A stretch of 64,000 nucleotides of DNA from Chlorobium sp. (GCA_005843835.1 SZXZ01000011.1:1-64000), one strand, 5' to 3'; numbered from the stretch's first letter, positions 21,865 to 32,580 are shown. The notes: generated by a model not told the origin, from the sequence alone. Program-made: numbers and translations.

Positions 21865-22379
21865 TACTCCAGGGTGAAATATTTTTTTAGGACTTCAAGT
21901 TTTTTGTTGCTGATCCCTTTGACTTCAAGAAAGTCCTGAAAGTTTTCTACTTTACCGCCTTTTGATGTTCTGAAAGTAATCAATCGACCGGCCATAACTG
22001 GACCAATCCCTGGAATTTTCTGTAACTGAAGATTGCTCGCTTTATTAAAGGAAATTGAACCGCTGAAATTCTTTTTTGCTATCGCAATGCGTTTCGTATT
22101 TTTTCCTGCGCTATCATTTTTTCCTTCAGCGGTTTTGTTTTGCTCCCCATCATCGTCAACTGTTGCCTGTTCCAGTGTAGCAATCTTGATAAGGCTGTCG
22201 ACTTCTGCATCCTTATAACGGGCAGTTTCAGCTTTTTTTATAAGAATGTCAGTTTCCTCGACCGACTGAAAATTTTTGACCACCACCCCAAGTACCAAAA
22301 ATCCCAGAAGAATTGTAACTACATAGATTTCAGCTTTTGTAAGGCTGAGTCTGATAGCCAGTTTTTCAAGGAAAATCAT
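21864..22379 (-). CDS. ComEA-like helix-hairpin-helix protein, membrane anchored
   Basis: N-terminal TM; LQKIPGIGPVMAGRLITFR...GGKVENFQDFLEVKGI; start placed at an internal Met. Confidence 0.85.
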   Translation of the reverse strand: MIFLEKLAIRLSLTKAEIYVVTILLGFLVLGVVVKNFQSVEETDILIKKAETARYKDAEVDSLIKIATLEQATVDDDGEQNKTAEGKNDSAGKNTKRIAIAKKNFSGSISFNKASNLQLQKIPGIGPVMAGRLITFRTSKGGKVENFQDFLEVKGISNKKLEVLKKYFTLE

Positions 22380-22402
22380 AATGCTGAGGGGTTTAACTTC
22401 TA

Positions 22403-23554
22403 CTACACGAAAATACGCTTTACTCTTGAAGAAACCGAACACAGGGTTTCATAACTTATAGTGTTGTCAATTTCAGCAATATCGTTCGCTGTAGGTCCAT
22501 TCCAGCCAAAAAGAATTGCCTTATCACCTTTTTTGACATCATGTTGTGTGCCGAGGTCCACCATGATCTGGTCCATCGTTACCGTCCCTACCTGCTGGTA
22601 AATACGTCCATTGATCATCACGCAGGCCCGGTTCGATAAAGCACGCGAATAGCCATCAGCGTAACCAACCGCGATAGTTGCAATATCCCTTGACCCCGGA
22701 GAAGTCCAGGTTCGTTTATAGCTTACAGAGGTTCCGGCAGGTACGGTTTTAATAAAAATTACTTTTGCCTCAAACTGCATTACCGGTTTTACGTCCAGAT
22801 GGTAATCAGTATTTTTTGTAGGATGATATCCGTAGAGCAAAATACCAGGGCGCACCATATCAAGCCAGGACTCTTTAAGCGAAAGAATCGCTCCGCTGTT
22901 TGCGGCATGTTTGCAGACAATTCGCCCTGAGAAATGCTCGTATTCTGCAGTGAGGGAATTGAATGCACTGAGTTGTTGGCCTGTAAAACCGTCTGTTGAT
23001 GTACTGTCCGCAAAGTGAGTATAAATACCTTTCAGATCAATAAGTGGCGTTTGGTCAATTTCCCTGAGAATCTCCATGGCTGCCTGAGGAGACATGCCGA
23101 GTCGTCCCATACCGGTATCAACTTTTAACTGTACAGCAACCGTTTTATTATGAGCAGAAGCGATTTCCATTACAGCCTTCAGGGTAACCATATCGCAAAC
23201 AGTCATTTCGATGCCGTATTTCAGGAAAAAATCAATATGCGAAATAAGCGGAGGAGCAAAAGCAAGAATTCTTGGTGATTTTTTAAGTGCTCCACCCGAC
23301 TTGAGTTCAATGGCTTCATGGATGTTTGCAACACCGAAATCCTCTACTCCTGATGCTTCAAGAGCTCCTGCTACCTTGTGGACATTATGACCGTAAGCAT
23401 TAGCTTTAACGATGCCCATGATTCGAGCCCTGCCAGATAATTTTTCGCGGATGATGCGTACATTTCGGGTAAGGTTGTCGATCGAAATCAGGGCTTCTGT
23501 CATGTTTTCGGCAGAAATTTCCCCTTCAGAAAAGCCCGGGGTTAGGTTGTCCAT
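22403..23554 (-). CDS. alr: alanine racemase
   Basis: GIVKANAYGHN PLP lysine motif; substrate-site region SYKRTW. Confidence 0.95.
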   Translation of the reverse strand: MDNLTPGFSEGEISAENMTEALISIDNLTRNVRIIREKLSGRARIMGIVKANAYGHNVHKVAGALEASGVEDFGVANIHEAIELKSGGALKKSPRILAFAPPLISHIDFFLKYGIEMTVCDMVTLKAVMEIASAHNKTVAVQLKVDTGMGRLGMSPQAAMEILREIDQTPLIDLKGIYTHFADSTSTDGFTGQQLSAFNSLTAEYEHFSGRIVCKHAANSGAILSLKESWLDMVRPGILLYGYHPTKNTDYHLDVKPVMQFEAKVIFIKTVPAGTSVSYKRTWTSPGSRDIATIAVGYADGYSRALSNRACVMINGRIYQQVGTVTMDQIMVDLGTQHDVKKGDKAILFGWNGPTANDIAEIDNTISYETLCSVSSRVKRIFV

Positions 23555-23754
23555 AAAGCGTTTGCCGTTTTGTGGTTACAGTGGTTGATTTCCCCGGGTT
23601 CCGGAACTTTCTGTAAAAAAACATATTTTGTCCATGATTATCAAACGGGAAAGGAGCTTATTCATCCTCTGTCGTGAATTGAGCAATTAATGTATATTTT
23701 CTTTGAGTGTAATCAGGGCTTGTTATCACGTTAACCATTTTTTCAGCTACTATC

Positions 23755-25128
23755 ATGTCGAACCACGATATATTCGGGCTTGCTGCAGAAACACCGTTGG
23801 TTCTTGTCAAACAGATGGCCCGGCACATCAGGCCAATTGTTATGGCCAAGCTTGAGTATATGAATCCTGCCTGTTCACACTATTACAGGGTTGCATCGGC
23901 ACTCATTACAGATGCCGAAGAACAAAAAGAGATTCATCCGGGAATGACCCTTGTGGACTGGACTTGCGGCAACAGCGGCATAGCTCTCGCCATGGCCAGC
24001 GTCAGGCGGGGTTACAAGCTGCTGCTTGCAGCCCCTGATAAAATTTCAAGGGAGAAACAGGATGTTCTCAGGGCAATAGGTGCTGAGCTGGTTATTACTC
24101 CGTCAGACGTTTTGCCCGGTGAGCCCCGCAGTTGTATGAATGTCGCCGAAAGCCTGGTAAAAAGTATACCGAACTCCTTTTTTACAGGCATGTATGCGAA
24201 TCCGGTAAGTATTAAAATTCATACTGAAATTACAGGCAGAGAAATATTTGAACAGACTGAAGGCAAGGTAACTCATGTATTTGTACCGATGGTCTCTGCA
24301 GCAATGGCATCAGGATTGGGCCGTTTTCTAAAATCCCGGAATCCCGGAATTCGCATAATAGGTGTTGAATCTCAGGGTTCGATATATGCAGATTTGTTTA
24401 AGGGGACAAAACCCAGCAATCCTGTGTTTTCTGAACTTGAGGAAATTGGTTCCGGACAGCAATCTGTATTCTGGGACCCAACGGTTATTGATGATATCAT
24501 ACAGGTGAGCGATTATGAAGCGTTTAACTGTGGCAGGGAACTTTTGCGAGCTGAAGCCATATTTGCAGGCGGAGCATCCGGGGCAGTAATGTCAGCAGCA
24601 CTTCAGGCTGGAGAGGGGTATGGTGATGACGATTGCATTGTTGTGGTTATGAATGATTTCGGTGGCTATTATCTCAGTAAAATGTATAATGATGAGTGGA
24701 TGCGGAAGCGGGGGTTTTACCGAAAAGCTAAATCTGCACTTGAGCAGATTACAGCCGAGGATATTCTGCAACTGAAAGTACGCAGGGACCTTATTTTTGC
24801 ATATCCTGAAAATACACTCGCTGAAGTGTTCGAAATGATGAAGCAGAACGATGTTTCCCAGTTGCCTATTGTTTCATATAACGCTCCGATTGGCAGTATC
24901 AGTGAAAACAAAATTCTTTCAATACTTATAGAAAACGATGAAGCAATGAATTCAAAGGTTGTCGGCTTCATGGAACAGCCTTTTTCAGTCTGTCAGCCGG
25001 ATGCCACGATTTCCGAATTATCCGATAAACTGCAGCAAAGCGCCTCCGGCGTATTGATCAGTCTATCAGATGGAAGGCTTCAACTGCTTACCAAATCAGA
25101 TCTTATTGATGCGTTGACCCATAAATAA
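23755..25128 (+). CDS. cysteine synthase/cystathionine beta-synthase-like protein with tandem C-terminal CBS domains, apparently catalytically dead
   Basis: LEYMNPACSHYYRVAS aligns with the CBS NxGGSVKDRI motif, without the Lys; WTCGNSGIALA; two CBS motifs at C-terminus. Confidence 0.85.
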   Translation: MSNHDIFGLAAETPLVLVKQMARHIRPIVMAKLEYMNPACSHYYRVASALITDAEEQKEIHPGMTLVDWTCGNSGIALAMASVRRGYKLLLAAPDKISREKQDVLRAIGAELVITPSDVLPGEPRSCMNVAESLVKSIPNSFFTGMYANPVSIKIHTEITGREIFEQTEGKVTHVFVPMVSAAMASGLGRFLKSRNPGIRIIGVESQGSIYADLFKGTKPSNPVFSELEEIGSGQQSVFWDPTVIDDIIQVSDYEAFNCGRELLRAEAIFAGGASGAVMSAALQAGEGYGDDDCIVVVMNDFGGYYLSKMYNDEWMRKRGFYRKAKSALEQITAEDILQLKVRRDLIFAYPENTLAEVFEMMKQNDVSQLPIVSYNAPIGSISENKILSILIENDEAMNSKVVGFMEQPFSVCQPDATISELSDKLQQSASGVLISLSDGRLQLLTKSDLIDALTHK

Positions 25129-25337
25129 GTACCGGCTAATTATATCGTTGCATTTTTGGAGGGAATTACTTAATTAAACACCTCTGAATATTCCTCTTTT
25201 TTTTTAGGTGCGATGCACTATATTGCGCAATGACGCTGGAAAATATGTCATGTGCGGCACTCCTGATCCAAACAGTCAATGGATTAAAAAAATAGATCCC
25301 GACGATTGAAGAGCGGGTTAACAACCAGCAATATGAT

Positions 25338-25898
25338 ATGAAGGTAGAGTCCAGAAAAAGGCAGTTCATTTTAGAGGGTAAGATCAAGGCATGCTTCTGT
25401 GAGGGATGCGGTCAGATTACCGAAAAGACTTTTGTTGGTGAATGGATGCCGAGCGATAAGCCGAAGGACGATGATTTTCTAACGGCAGTTCCGGTAAAAA
25501 AACTTAAAGATGGTAAAAATGGTGTCCGCGATGTGCAACCGGCAGCGGAAAACCAGTACTGGATTCGTTGCTCACAGTGCAATCAGGTTTTTTTGCTGAA
25601 GGAATGGCAGATACAGATCGATCGTGAAATAAGCCCTGAAGAATTAAAAGTTGATGACTGCCAGGTATACTCACCCCATGGTATATATGCTAAAGGGGAT
25701 GCGCTCTTTCATAAGGCGTTGGGTGAAGTAGGAGTTGTCAGAGAAAAGCAGGCAACAGGCAGTGGAGCATTTGTAATTATTGTTGAATTTTGTAAAAGCG
25801 GAAGAAAACAATTGCTCGAAAATGTTCAGTTGAATTCTTCTAAAGAAAAAAACTCAGAGAGCCTGACAGATATTATTAAATTAAAATTAAGACGTTGA
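25338..25898 (+). CDS. conserved hypothetical protein with zinc-ribbon-like Cys pairs and a C-terminal SH3-like region
   Basis: CFCEGCGQ ... CSQCNQVF; GDALFHKALGEVGVVREK. Confidence 0.75.
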   Translation: MKVESRKRQFILEGKIKACFCEGCGQITEKTFVGEWMPSDKPKDDDFLTAVPVKKLKDGKNGVRDVQPAAENQYWIRCSQCNQVFLLKEWQIQIDREISPEELKVDDCQVYSPHGIYAKGDALFHKALGEVGVVREKQATGSGAFVIIVEFCKSGRKQLLENVQLNSSKEKNSESLTDIIKLKLRR

Positions 25899-25922
25899 TC
25901 TTTTAAAAGGGGGTGAATTTCA

Positions 25923-26120
25923 TTGGTTAGTGTGCAGATAAATGACAATGAGTCGATCGATAAAATGCTGAAACGCTTCAAGAAAAAATATGAGCGTGCA
26001 GGTGTTTTAAAGGAGTTTCGTGCAAACGCATACTTTGTTAAACCTTCGATTGATGGTCGTTTGAAACGCTCAAGAAGCAGACGCAGAGCTCAGCGGGCAA
26101 ATGAAGAACGCAATTCATGA
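25923..26120 (+). CDS. rpsU: 30S ribosomal protein S21
   Basis: [24 protein letters not shown]...; TTG start after gggggtg RBS. Confidence 0.93.
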   Translation: MVSVQINDNESIDKMLKRFKKKYERAGVLKEFRANAYFVKPSIDGRLKRSRSRRRAQRANEERNS

Positions 26121-26146
26121 TCAATTGATCGTAGCAGTTATTGCAG

Positions 26147-26178
26147 AGCAGCTCCTTTACAGGAGTTGCTTTTTTTTT
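26147..26178 (+). terminator. Rho-independent terminator after rpsU
   Basis: agcagctcc-tttaca-ggagttgct plus long T-run. Confidence 0.9.
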
Positions 26179-26202
26179 GTCAATACCACAATTCATTAAC
26201 TC

Positions 26203-27504
26203 ATGAGAGTTTTTAAGGGCGAAGTTACAGCATTACCTCCAGATAAGTCGATATCCCATCGCGCCGCGCTGATTGGCGCACTGTCTGAAGGCACCACAGA
26301 AATCACGAACTTTTCCGGAGGTTATGATAATCAGTCAACTCTTGGAGTGCTCCAGGCTGCCGGTATAGCGCTTCGACAGGAAACAGAGGCGGGTAAATAT
26401 GGTCGTCAGATTAGAAAAGTAGTCATAGAATCACAAGGATTATGGAGCTTTCAACCCCCATCTGCTCCGCTGATGTGCAACAATTCGGGCAGCACCATGA
26501 GGATGTTTGCCGGTATTCTTGCCGCCCAACCGTTTACAAGCGAACTCATCGGCGATAATTCGCTGATGAAGCGTCCTATGAAAAGGGTTGCTGACCCGTT
26601 GCGCCTAATGGGTGCTGATGTTGAACTTTCAGTATCAGGAGCTGCTCCGATAAAAATAAAAGGCACAAAAGATCTTATGCCTATCGAGTACCGGCTTCCT
26701 GTACATTCAGCTCAGGTTAAGTCACTGGTTGCTTTTGCCGCACTTCATGCCGAAGGTGAAACCAGAATTATCGAAACAGTACCTTCGCGTGATCACACTG
26801 AAGTTATGCTCGGGCTTGAGACTTTGGTTAACGGGCTGGATCGGATTATAGTTGTGCCTGGCAGAAAACGTATTGTTGCAAAGCCTTTTTTTATTCCTGC
26901 GGACCCCTCCGCAGCTTGTTTTATTGTAGCGCTTGGTCTTCTGGCTCGGGGTTCAGAAATCATAATCAGGGATGTCTGTCTCAATCCTACCAGAGCCGCA
27001 TTTCTTGATATTCTAAATGTTGCCGGTGCAGGGATATCAATTGAAAACAAGAGAATCATTGGTGGTGAATCAATAGGAGATATTCTTGTTCAAAACAACG
27101 CCGGGCTCGACTCGCTTCTGATCAGCGATCCACAACTGGTTGCCTGTGTCATAGATGAAATACCTATGCTGGCTGTTCTTTCAGCCTTTGCAACCGGACA
27201 GTTTGAGTTGCACAATGCAGCCGAACTTAGAACCAAAGAGAGTGACAGGATTGATGCCCTAGTGGTTAATCTGCAACGCCTTGGTTTTGACTGCGAACAG
27301 TATCCCGATGGTTTTATAGTAAAAGGTAGGAAGATCACACACTCAAACACAGTGGTGATAGACAGCTTTGACGATCATAGAATTGCCATGAGCTTCGCCA
27401 TTGCAAGTCAGGCAACAGGTGTAGCGATTGATATTACCGATATCAATGTGGTTGGAGTTTCGTTTCCGAATTTTTTTGAAATGATAGAAAGTCTGAGCGT
27501 CTGA
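26203..27504 (+). CDS. aroA: 3-phosphoshikimate 1-carboxyvinyltransferase
   Basis: [42 protein letters not shown]. Confidence 0.96.
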   Translation: MRVFKGEVTALPPDKSISHRAALIGALSEGTTEITNFSGGYDNQSTLGVLQAAGIALRQETEAGKYGRQIRKVVIESQGLWSFQPPSAPLMCNNSGSTMRMFAGILAAQPFTSELIGDNSLMKRPMKRVADPLRLMGADVELSVSGAAPIKIKGTKDLMPIEYRLPVHSAQVKSLVAFAALHAEGETRIIETVPSRDHTEVMLGLETLVNGLDRIIVVPGRKRIVAKPFFIPADPSAACFIVALGLLARGSEIIIRDVCLNPTRAAFLDILNVAGAGISIENKRIIGGESIGDILVQNNAGLDSLLISDPQLVACVIDEIPMLAVLSAFATGQFELHNAAELRTKESDRIDALVVNLQRLGFDCEQYPDGFIVKGRKITHSNTVVIDSFDDHRIAMSFAIASQATGVAIDITDINVVGVSFPNFFEMIESLSV

Positions 27505-27534
27505 TTATCAAATACGTTACGAAGCATGGTAACA

Positions 27535-28326
27535 TCAGGTCAGTCGGACTTTTTCAATATGGTCAAGCAGTGCGCGGTTAAATTCTCCGGATTTCTCCAT
27601 ATTCGAAAGATGTCCTGCTGCTGCAAGCAATCGGAGTTGTGACCCTGGAATTCGACAGCTGATGCTTTTTGCAGTTTCAGGGGTGGTAAGCTTATCCTTA
27701 GTCCCGTTCAGTACGAGAACCGGGCAATGTATGGCTGGTAAAATGGTGGTAGCATCGTACCGCAGCATTATTGCCCGCATTGCTTCGGTGATGATATTCC
27801 CCGTCTGCTTTCTGATAATATTCTCGGCCAGTACAACCAGTTCAGGCTTACTAGTGTATGTCGCCGCCGTAAAATAATTCGGTATCATGCGCCGTATTGC
27901 CTCTTCAGCCCCACCAGCTTTAACGGCCTTAATAAATTCTTCTCGCCCTGCCCTCGCTTCAGGAGTATCCCCATCTGCCCTCGTATCGCATAGCACCAGT
28001 GAGACCGTTTTATCAGGGTAAAGTCTGTAGAATTCAAATGCCTGGTACCCTCCCATCGATAGGCCGACAACAGTTACTCTCTTCACTCCAAGAGATTCAA
28101 GGAGCGTTGAAAGTTCATGAGCGTAATCCGTAAAAGTCCAATCCTTTTTTTCTGCTGACCCATCTATACCGTATGCATTCGGAGCTATAACCGTAATACC
28201 GGCTTTTTCAAGAGCATCAATCTGAGACTGCCACATGGTGGCCGAAAGAGGAAAGGCGTGTAACAAAAGCACAGCATAACCCTGAGCGCCACTTTTTGCC
28301 ATCTCAGCGCTTAAATATGTCAGCAT
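27535..28326 (-). CDS. alpha/beta hydrolase
   Basis: VVGLSMGGYQ nucleophile elbow; catalytic His region GHLSNMEK. Confidence 0.92.
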   Translation of the reverse strand: MLTYLSAEMAKSGAQGYAVLLLHAFPLSATMWQSQIDALEKAGITVIAPNAYGIDGSAEKKDWTFTDYAHELSTLLESLGVKRVTVVGLSMGGYQAFEFYRLYPDKTVSLVLCDTRADGDTPEARAGREEFIKAVKAGGAEEAIRRMIPNYFTAATYTSKPELVVLAENIIRKQTGNIITEAMRAIMLRYDATTILPAIHCPVLVLNGTKDKLTTPETAKSISCRIPGSQLRLLAAAGHLSNMEKSGEFNRALLDHIEKVRLT

Positions 28327-28329
28327 AAA

Positions 28330-28653
28330 TCAGTTATCCTGGGTTTTGGGATATCCCTTGATTTCCCTGATAATGCCGTTTGCCTCATTAAGAATCTTTT
28401 TAGCTTCGTCGCGAGCCGTGTCGATAATGTCCTGTGAGCGCTGTTTAGCTTCATTGCTATAGGCACTGTCATGCTCATTGCTTTCGTATAAATCGGTTGC
28501 TTTGTCAAGAGCAAGTTTAACCTTGCCTGAAATAATCTGCTGAGTTTCAGTTCCTTTATGGGGAGCGAAAAGCAATCCCATTATTGTTCCGACAGCTGCA
28601 CCAAGTACTGCCCCGAAAAACAGACCCTTGTAAAATTTATCCTGCTGTTCCAT
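28330..28653 (-). CDS. YtxH-domain-like protein
   Basis: FFGAVLGAAVGTIMGLLFAPHKG. Confidence 0.85.
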   Translation of the reverse strand: MEQQDKFYKGLFFGAVLGAAVGTIMGLLFAPHKGTETQQIISGKVKLALDKATDLYESNEHDSAYSNEAKQRSQDIIDTARDEAKKILNEANGIIREIKGYPKTQDN

Positions 28654-28689
28654 AGTTCTATGAGGTTTATTTTTTAAATAATATAAGGT

Positions 28690-30099
28690 TTACCGCTGTA
28701 ACATACTCATAATCTCTTCGCGCGACTCAACGATACATTCCACGAGATCAGGGCGGCAAAGCAGTCGGAATTTTTTAGTATAACGCTCGAAAGCAAGAAT
28801 AAAATCCGAACGAAAAACAGATTCATTTAAATCGTCAAACCTGATATACTCGGATTTGAGTTGAAGATTGTAGTGAATGTGTTCGGACCGTGTAGGATAA
28901 ACCCTCAGTTCCTTTAAATCTGCATAATCAAAAATATCTTTTTTTGAAGGAGGGTCGATCAGAACTTCATGACCATGCAGTCCGAGATGGTATCGTTTGT
29001 TGAGGAGATCGCAAATCTTCAGTTCCATTGACCTGCGAAACTTCTGATCACTATTATAAGTAAACCAACGATCGTCCTCCCGCGCAGTTTCCTGCAAGTA
29101 AGGTTGTACAGTTATTGCCCTTTTGTAAACCCTGCGCATCAGGATATCTTCCAGAAGTGCCCCGACAGGATGATTATTACCAGAAATAAGGCTTTTCAGT
29201 TCGTACAGTACTCGGTCATCCGCATTACCATAAAAAAGTTCGCGCAGAGTATCAGGAGATAGTATTCCTTCACCGGCAATATCCTGCAGAAGTCTTCGAA
29301 GCATTGCCGAAAGGGATCTGCTTGTATGATGCCAGTAGACGTTACGCATCATCATATATTTTGCAAAAAGCAGACTTTCAAGCGGAGCAATCCCTTTTTC
29401 GGTTATAGCAAACCGTTCACGTTGTGGGTCAGGTACAAACGACTCAATCAGCCTTTCAATATCAATGCTCCCATAAGGAATGTTGCAGTGATGGGCATCC
29501 CGCATGAGATAATCCATTTTATCAGGGTCAAGTGTCCCGCTGATAAGTTTGCTGAACCGGGTTCCGGAACTGCCGGTAATGAGTTTAATAACCGACTCAG
29601 GCGATACTTTCCATTCATCATGTAGAATTTCAGCTATCGTTGGAACACCTTGGTTTTTCTCAAAAATAAAGCGCTTGCAAAGTTCTTCATGATGCGAAAA
29701 TACTGGAATAGCTTCGCACAGGGGAATCTGCTCCTCAATGATATGAGCATGGGGAAAATGGCCGATATCATGCAGCAGGCAAGCTGAAAGCAAGACCCTG
29801 CAGTTGTGATCGTCAAATTTAAACGTATCATCCTGCAGGCTCAGAGCTAAAGGACTGGTTAACATACGCTGCAGAATCAGCTTCATGAGATGATACACTC
29901 CAATGGAGTGCTCAAATCGCGTATGAGTAGCACCAGGATAGACCTGTTGCGAAAAGGACAATTGCCTGATGCCTTTAAGTCGCAGAAACGAAGGGTGAGA
30001 AAGAATTTTTTTGAGTGGTCCGCTCAGCGGGATATGCCCCCATATGGGGATGCGGATAAATCCGCCATCCGACTGAAAAAGCAAATGTTCAGCAATCAT
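28690..30099 (-). CDS. HD-domain phosphohydrolase (dNTPase-like)
   Basis: HTRFEHSIGVYHL, HDIGHFPHAH, DPDKMDYLMRD. Confidence 0.92.
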   Translation of the reverse strand: MIAEHLLFQSDGGFIRIPIWGHIPLSGPLKKILSHPSFLRLKGIRQLSFSQQVYPGATHTRFEHSIGVYHLMKLILQRMLTSPLALSLQDDTFKFDDHNCRVLLSACLLHDIGHFPHAHIIEEQIPLCEAIPVFSHHEELCKRFIFEKNQGVPTIAEILHDEWKVSPESVIKLITGSSGTRFSKLISGTLDPDKMDYLMRDAHHCNIPYGSIDIERLIESFVPDPQRERFAITEKGIAPLESLLFAKYMMMRNVYWHHTSRSLSAMLRRLLQDIAGEGILSPDTLRELFYGNADDRVLYELKSLISGNNHPVGALLEDILMRRVYKRAITVQPYLQETAREDDRWFTYNSDQKFRRSMELKICDLLNKRYHLGLHGHEVLIDPPSKKDIFDYADLKELRVYPTRSEHIHYNLQLKSEYIRFDDLNESVFRSDFILAFERYTKKFRLLCRPDLVECIVESREEIMSMLQR

Positions 30100-30195
30100 A
30101 GACTCTCTGGGGTTTCCTGGCTATAGGTTACTGCAACAAGATACAGAAAATCTATGGTTGAAGCATAACCAGGCCATTTCCCAATATCGCAAACG

Positions 30196-31692
30196 CTACA
30201 CTTTCCTCGCTTCTTTCAAATGCAACCTGCAGACCTTTCGGAAATGGTGCCCGTAAATGGCAAGGGTTACAGCATGAGGCAAGGCCTTTTGGCGGTTAAA
30301 AAAGGTCCATGTCAGCATTTTCCAGTACTGGAAACGTTCCCTGCCGACCACACCAAGAAGCACTGTTGAGCGGGCGAAAGCAAGCAGGTGACCAAACCGG
30401 AAACTTCCTTTCAATTCAGGTGCCCTGTACTCCCGGAGAAGGGTCTTGATTCGTTTATAGTATTGCTTTGGCGCATAGAGCTGGGTCATCATATCAGTAT
30501 ATCCCTTGCGCAGAACCTCAAGATCCATTTTCGGAACAATATTGGTATTGCTGTCAGCATTATCACCGCTCGAGTTATGCAGCAGTCGGCCCTCTTTTTG
30601 CATTCGGTCGTAAAGCTTTGTGCCGGGAAGCGCCTGAAGGATTCCTACCATGGCCGTGACAATTCCGCTTTTCTGGATAAATTCTATCTGTTTCTGAAAA
30701 ATAGATGGGGTATCGCTGTCAAAACCAACTATAAAACCACCTTGGACTTCCATACCGGCCTGCTGAATTTTTTTGATGTTGCCAAGCATGTCCCTGGACG
30801 TATTGTGCTCCTTGCCACAGGCCTCAAGTGCAGTATTATCAGGAGTTTCTATGCCGATAAAAACCTGTGTAAACCCGGCTTGTACCATAAGAGCCATCAG
30901 TTCAGGATCATCAGCCAGGTTAATAGAGCATTCGGTAAAAAATTTGGTGGGGGCTTTATTATTTTTTTGCCACGCAATCAATTGAGGCAACAACTCTTTT
31001 TTCAAGTAACCTTTGTGCGCAATAAAATTATCGTCAACAAAAAAAATGCTGTCCCGCCATCCCATACGTTTTATTCCGTCAAGCTCTTGAATAATCTGCA
31101 AGCTTTTTTTCGTTCTTATTTTATGCCCGAAAAGAGCCGTGACATTGCAGAAATCACAACGGTATGGACAACCCCTCGAAAACTGCACTGCCATAGCAAC
31201 ATACTTATTAATGTCGAGCAGATGCCATTGCGGTGATGGGGTAAGGGTAATATCCGGAAACAGCTCGGAACGGTAGAATTTTTGTGGAGTTCCTTTATAA
31301 ATATCTTCAAGAAACGGTGGCAGGGTAAGCTCGGCTTCGTTCAGCACAAAATGGTCAACCGCGGGAAATGCTTCGGGTTCTGAAGTAAAAAGTGGCCCGC
31401 CTGCAACTACTTTCAAAGAGGCCTTTTTACAAACATCAATTACCTTTCGAGCCGACTCCTGCTGTACCGCCATGGCGCTTATAAATGCCATGTCAGCCCA
31501 TGCAATATCCTTTGCTGTAAGCGCTGAAACATTAAGATCAACCAGCTTTCGGTCCCAGTCTTCAGGAAGCATCGACGCAACGGTTAACAGACCAAGCGGG
31601 GGCAATGAAGCTTTCTTGTTTACAAACTTAAGTGCGTGCTTAAAACTCCAGAAGGTGTCTGGAAATTCGGGATAAATCAGAAGAATATTCAT
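30196..31692 (-). CDS. B12-binding domain radical SAM protein (DUF4070-type)
   Basis: N-terminal cobalamin-binding-like domain; RGCPYRCDFCNV (CxxxCxxC). Confidence 0.9.
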   Translation of the reverse strand: MNILLIYPEFPDTFWSFKHALKFVNKKASLPPLGLLTVASMLPEDWDRKLVDLNVSALTAKDIAWADMAFISAMAVQQESARKVIDVCKKASLKVVAGGPLFTSEPEAFPAVDHFVLNEAELTLPPFLEDIYKGTPQKFYRSELFPDITLTPSPQWHLLDINKYVAMAVQFSRGCPYRCDFCNVTALFGHKIRTKKSLQIIQELDGIKRMGWRDSIFFVDDNFIAHKGYLKKELLPQLIAWQKNNKAPTKFFTECSINLADDPELMALMVQAGFTQVFIGIETPDNTALEACGKEHNTSRDMLGNIKKIQQAGMEVQGGFIVGFDSDTPSIFQKQIEFIQKSGIVTAMVGILQALPGTKLYDRMQKEGRLLHNSSGDNADSNTNIVPKMDLEVLRKGYTDMMTQLYAPKQYYKRIKTLLREYRAPELKGSFRFGHLLAFARSTVLLGVVGRERFQYWKMLTWTFFNRQKALPHAVTLAIYGHHFRKVCRLHLKEARKV

Positions 31693-31845
31693 GTGTGAAA
31701 TGCGATTCCAGCATTACAGTTCTATGTAACCGTATAAAAAAAATCTGAACTCTACGATCTGAACTCTACGGCCAAGAGCTTCATATCTATACAAAACGCT
31801 TAAACGGAAGTATAAAGTTTCATATATAAAATATATATACTTGGT

Positions 31846-32580
31846 CTAATATCTGTCAAGAGTAAATTTTTCACCGAGATACATTTTCCGAACCTCCGGA
31901 TTAGATGCAATTTCTTCAGGACTGCCATCCATAAAAATGCTTCCATCAAAAAGCAGATAGGCATGGTTAGTGATGGAGAGGGTTTCGTGAACGTTATGAT
32001 CGGTAATAAGTACCCCGATATCGCGTTTGGCAAGTCCTTCAACAATTTGCTGAATATCTTCAACAGCAATTGGATCCACTCCGGCAAATGGTTCGTCGAG
32101 CAGGATAAATTTTGGGTTCAGCGACAAGGCTCGTGCAATTTCAGTGCGTCGGCGTTCACCGCCAGAAAGTGCATAACCCATGCTTTTACGGATTGACGAA
32201 ATGTTAAGATCTTCCAGTAGACTTTCTGTTTTTTCCTTTCGTTCAACTTTTGACAGTGAGGTAAACTCAAGCACACTCAGAATGTTTTCCTCAACCGTTA
32301 AATTTCGGAATACAGAAGCTTCCTGGGGGAGATAACCAACTCCAAGACGAGCCCGCTTGTACATAGGAAGGCGGGTTATATTGACAGAATCAAGAAAAAC
32401 ATCACCGCCGTCAGGCCTTACCAAACCGACAATCATATAAAATGTAGTGGTCTTTCCGGCACCGTTCGGACCGAGAAGACCAACAACTTCACCTTGTCTC
32501 ACCACAATTGATGAGCTTTTAACAACCTCTCGTTTGTTGTAGATTTTTTTTAATGCGCTGCAGCTAAGAGTAGCTTTCAT
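31846..32580 (-). CDS. lptB: LPS export ABC transporter ATP-binding protein
   Basis: [43 protein letters not shown]. Confidence 0.93.
   Translation of the reverse strand: MKATLSCSALKKIYNKREVVKSSSIVVRQGEVVGLLGPNGAGKTTTFYMIVGLVRPDGGDVFLDSVNITRLPMYKRARLGVGYLPQEASVFRNLTVEENILSVLEFTSLSKVERKEKTESLLEDLNISSIRKSMGYALSGGERRRTEIARALSLNPKFILLDEPFAGVDPIAVEDIQQIVEGLAKRDIGVLITDHNVHETLSITNHAYLLFDGSIFMDGSPEEIASNPEVRKMYLGEKFTLDRY

Noticed and set aside
25166-25387. 73-aa ORF on - strand
   Set aside because: Intergenic/antisense to the start of the 25338 gene, no RBS or motif support.
30388-31236. 282-aa ORF on + strand
   Set aside because: Lies wholly antisense to the well-supported radical SAM gene; no recognisable motifs; a shadow ORF.
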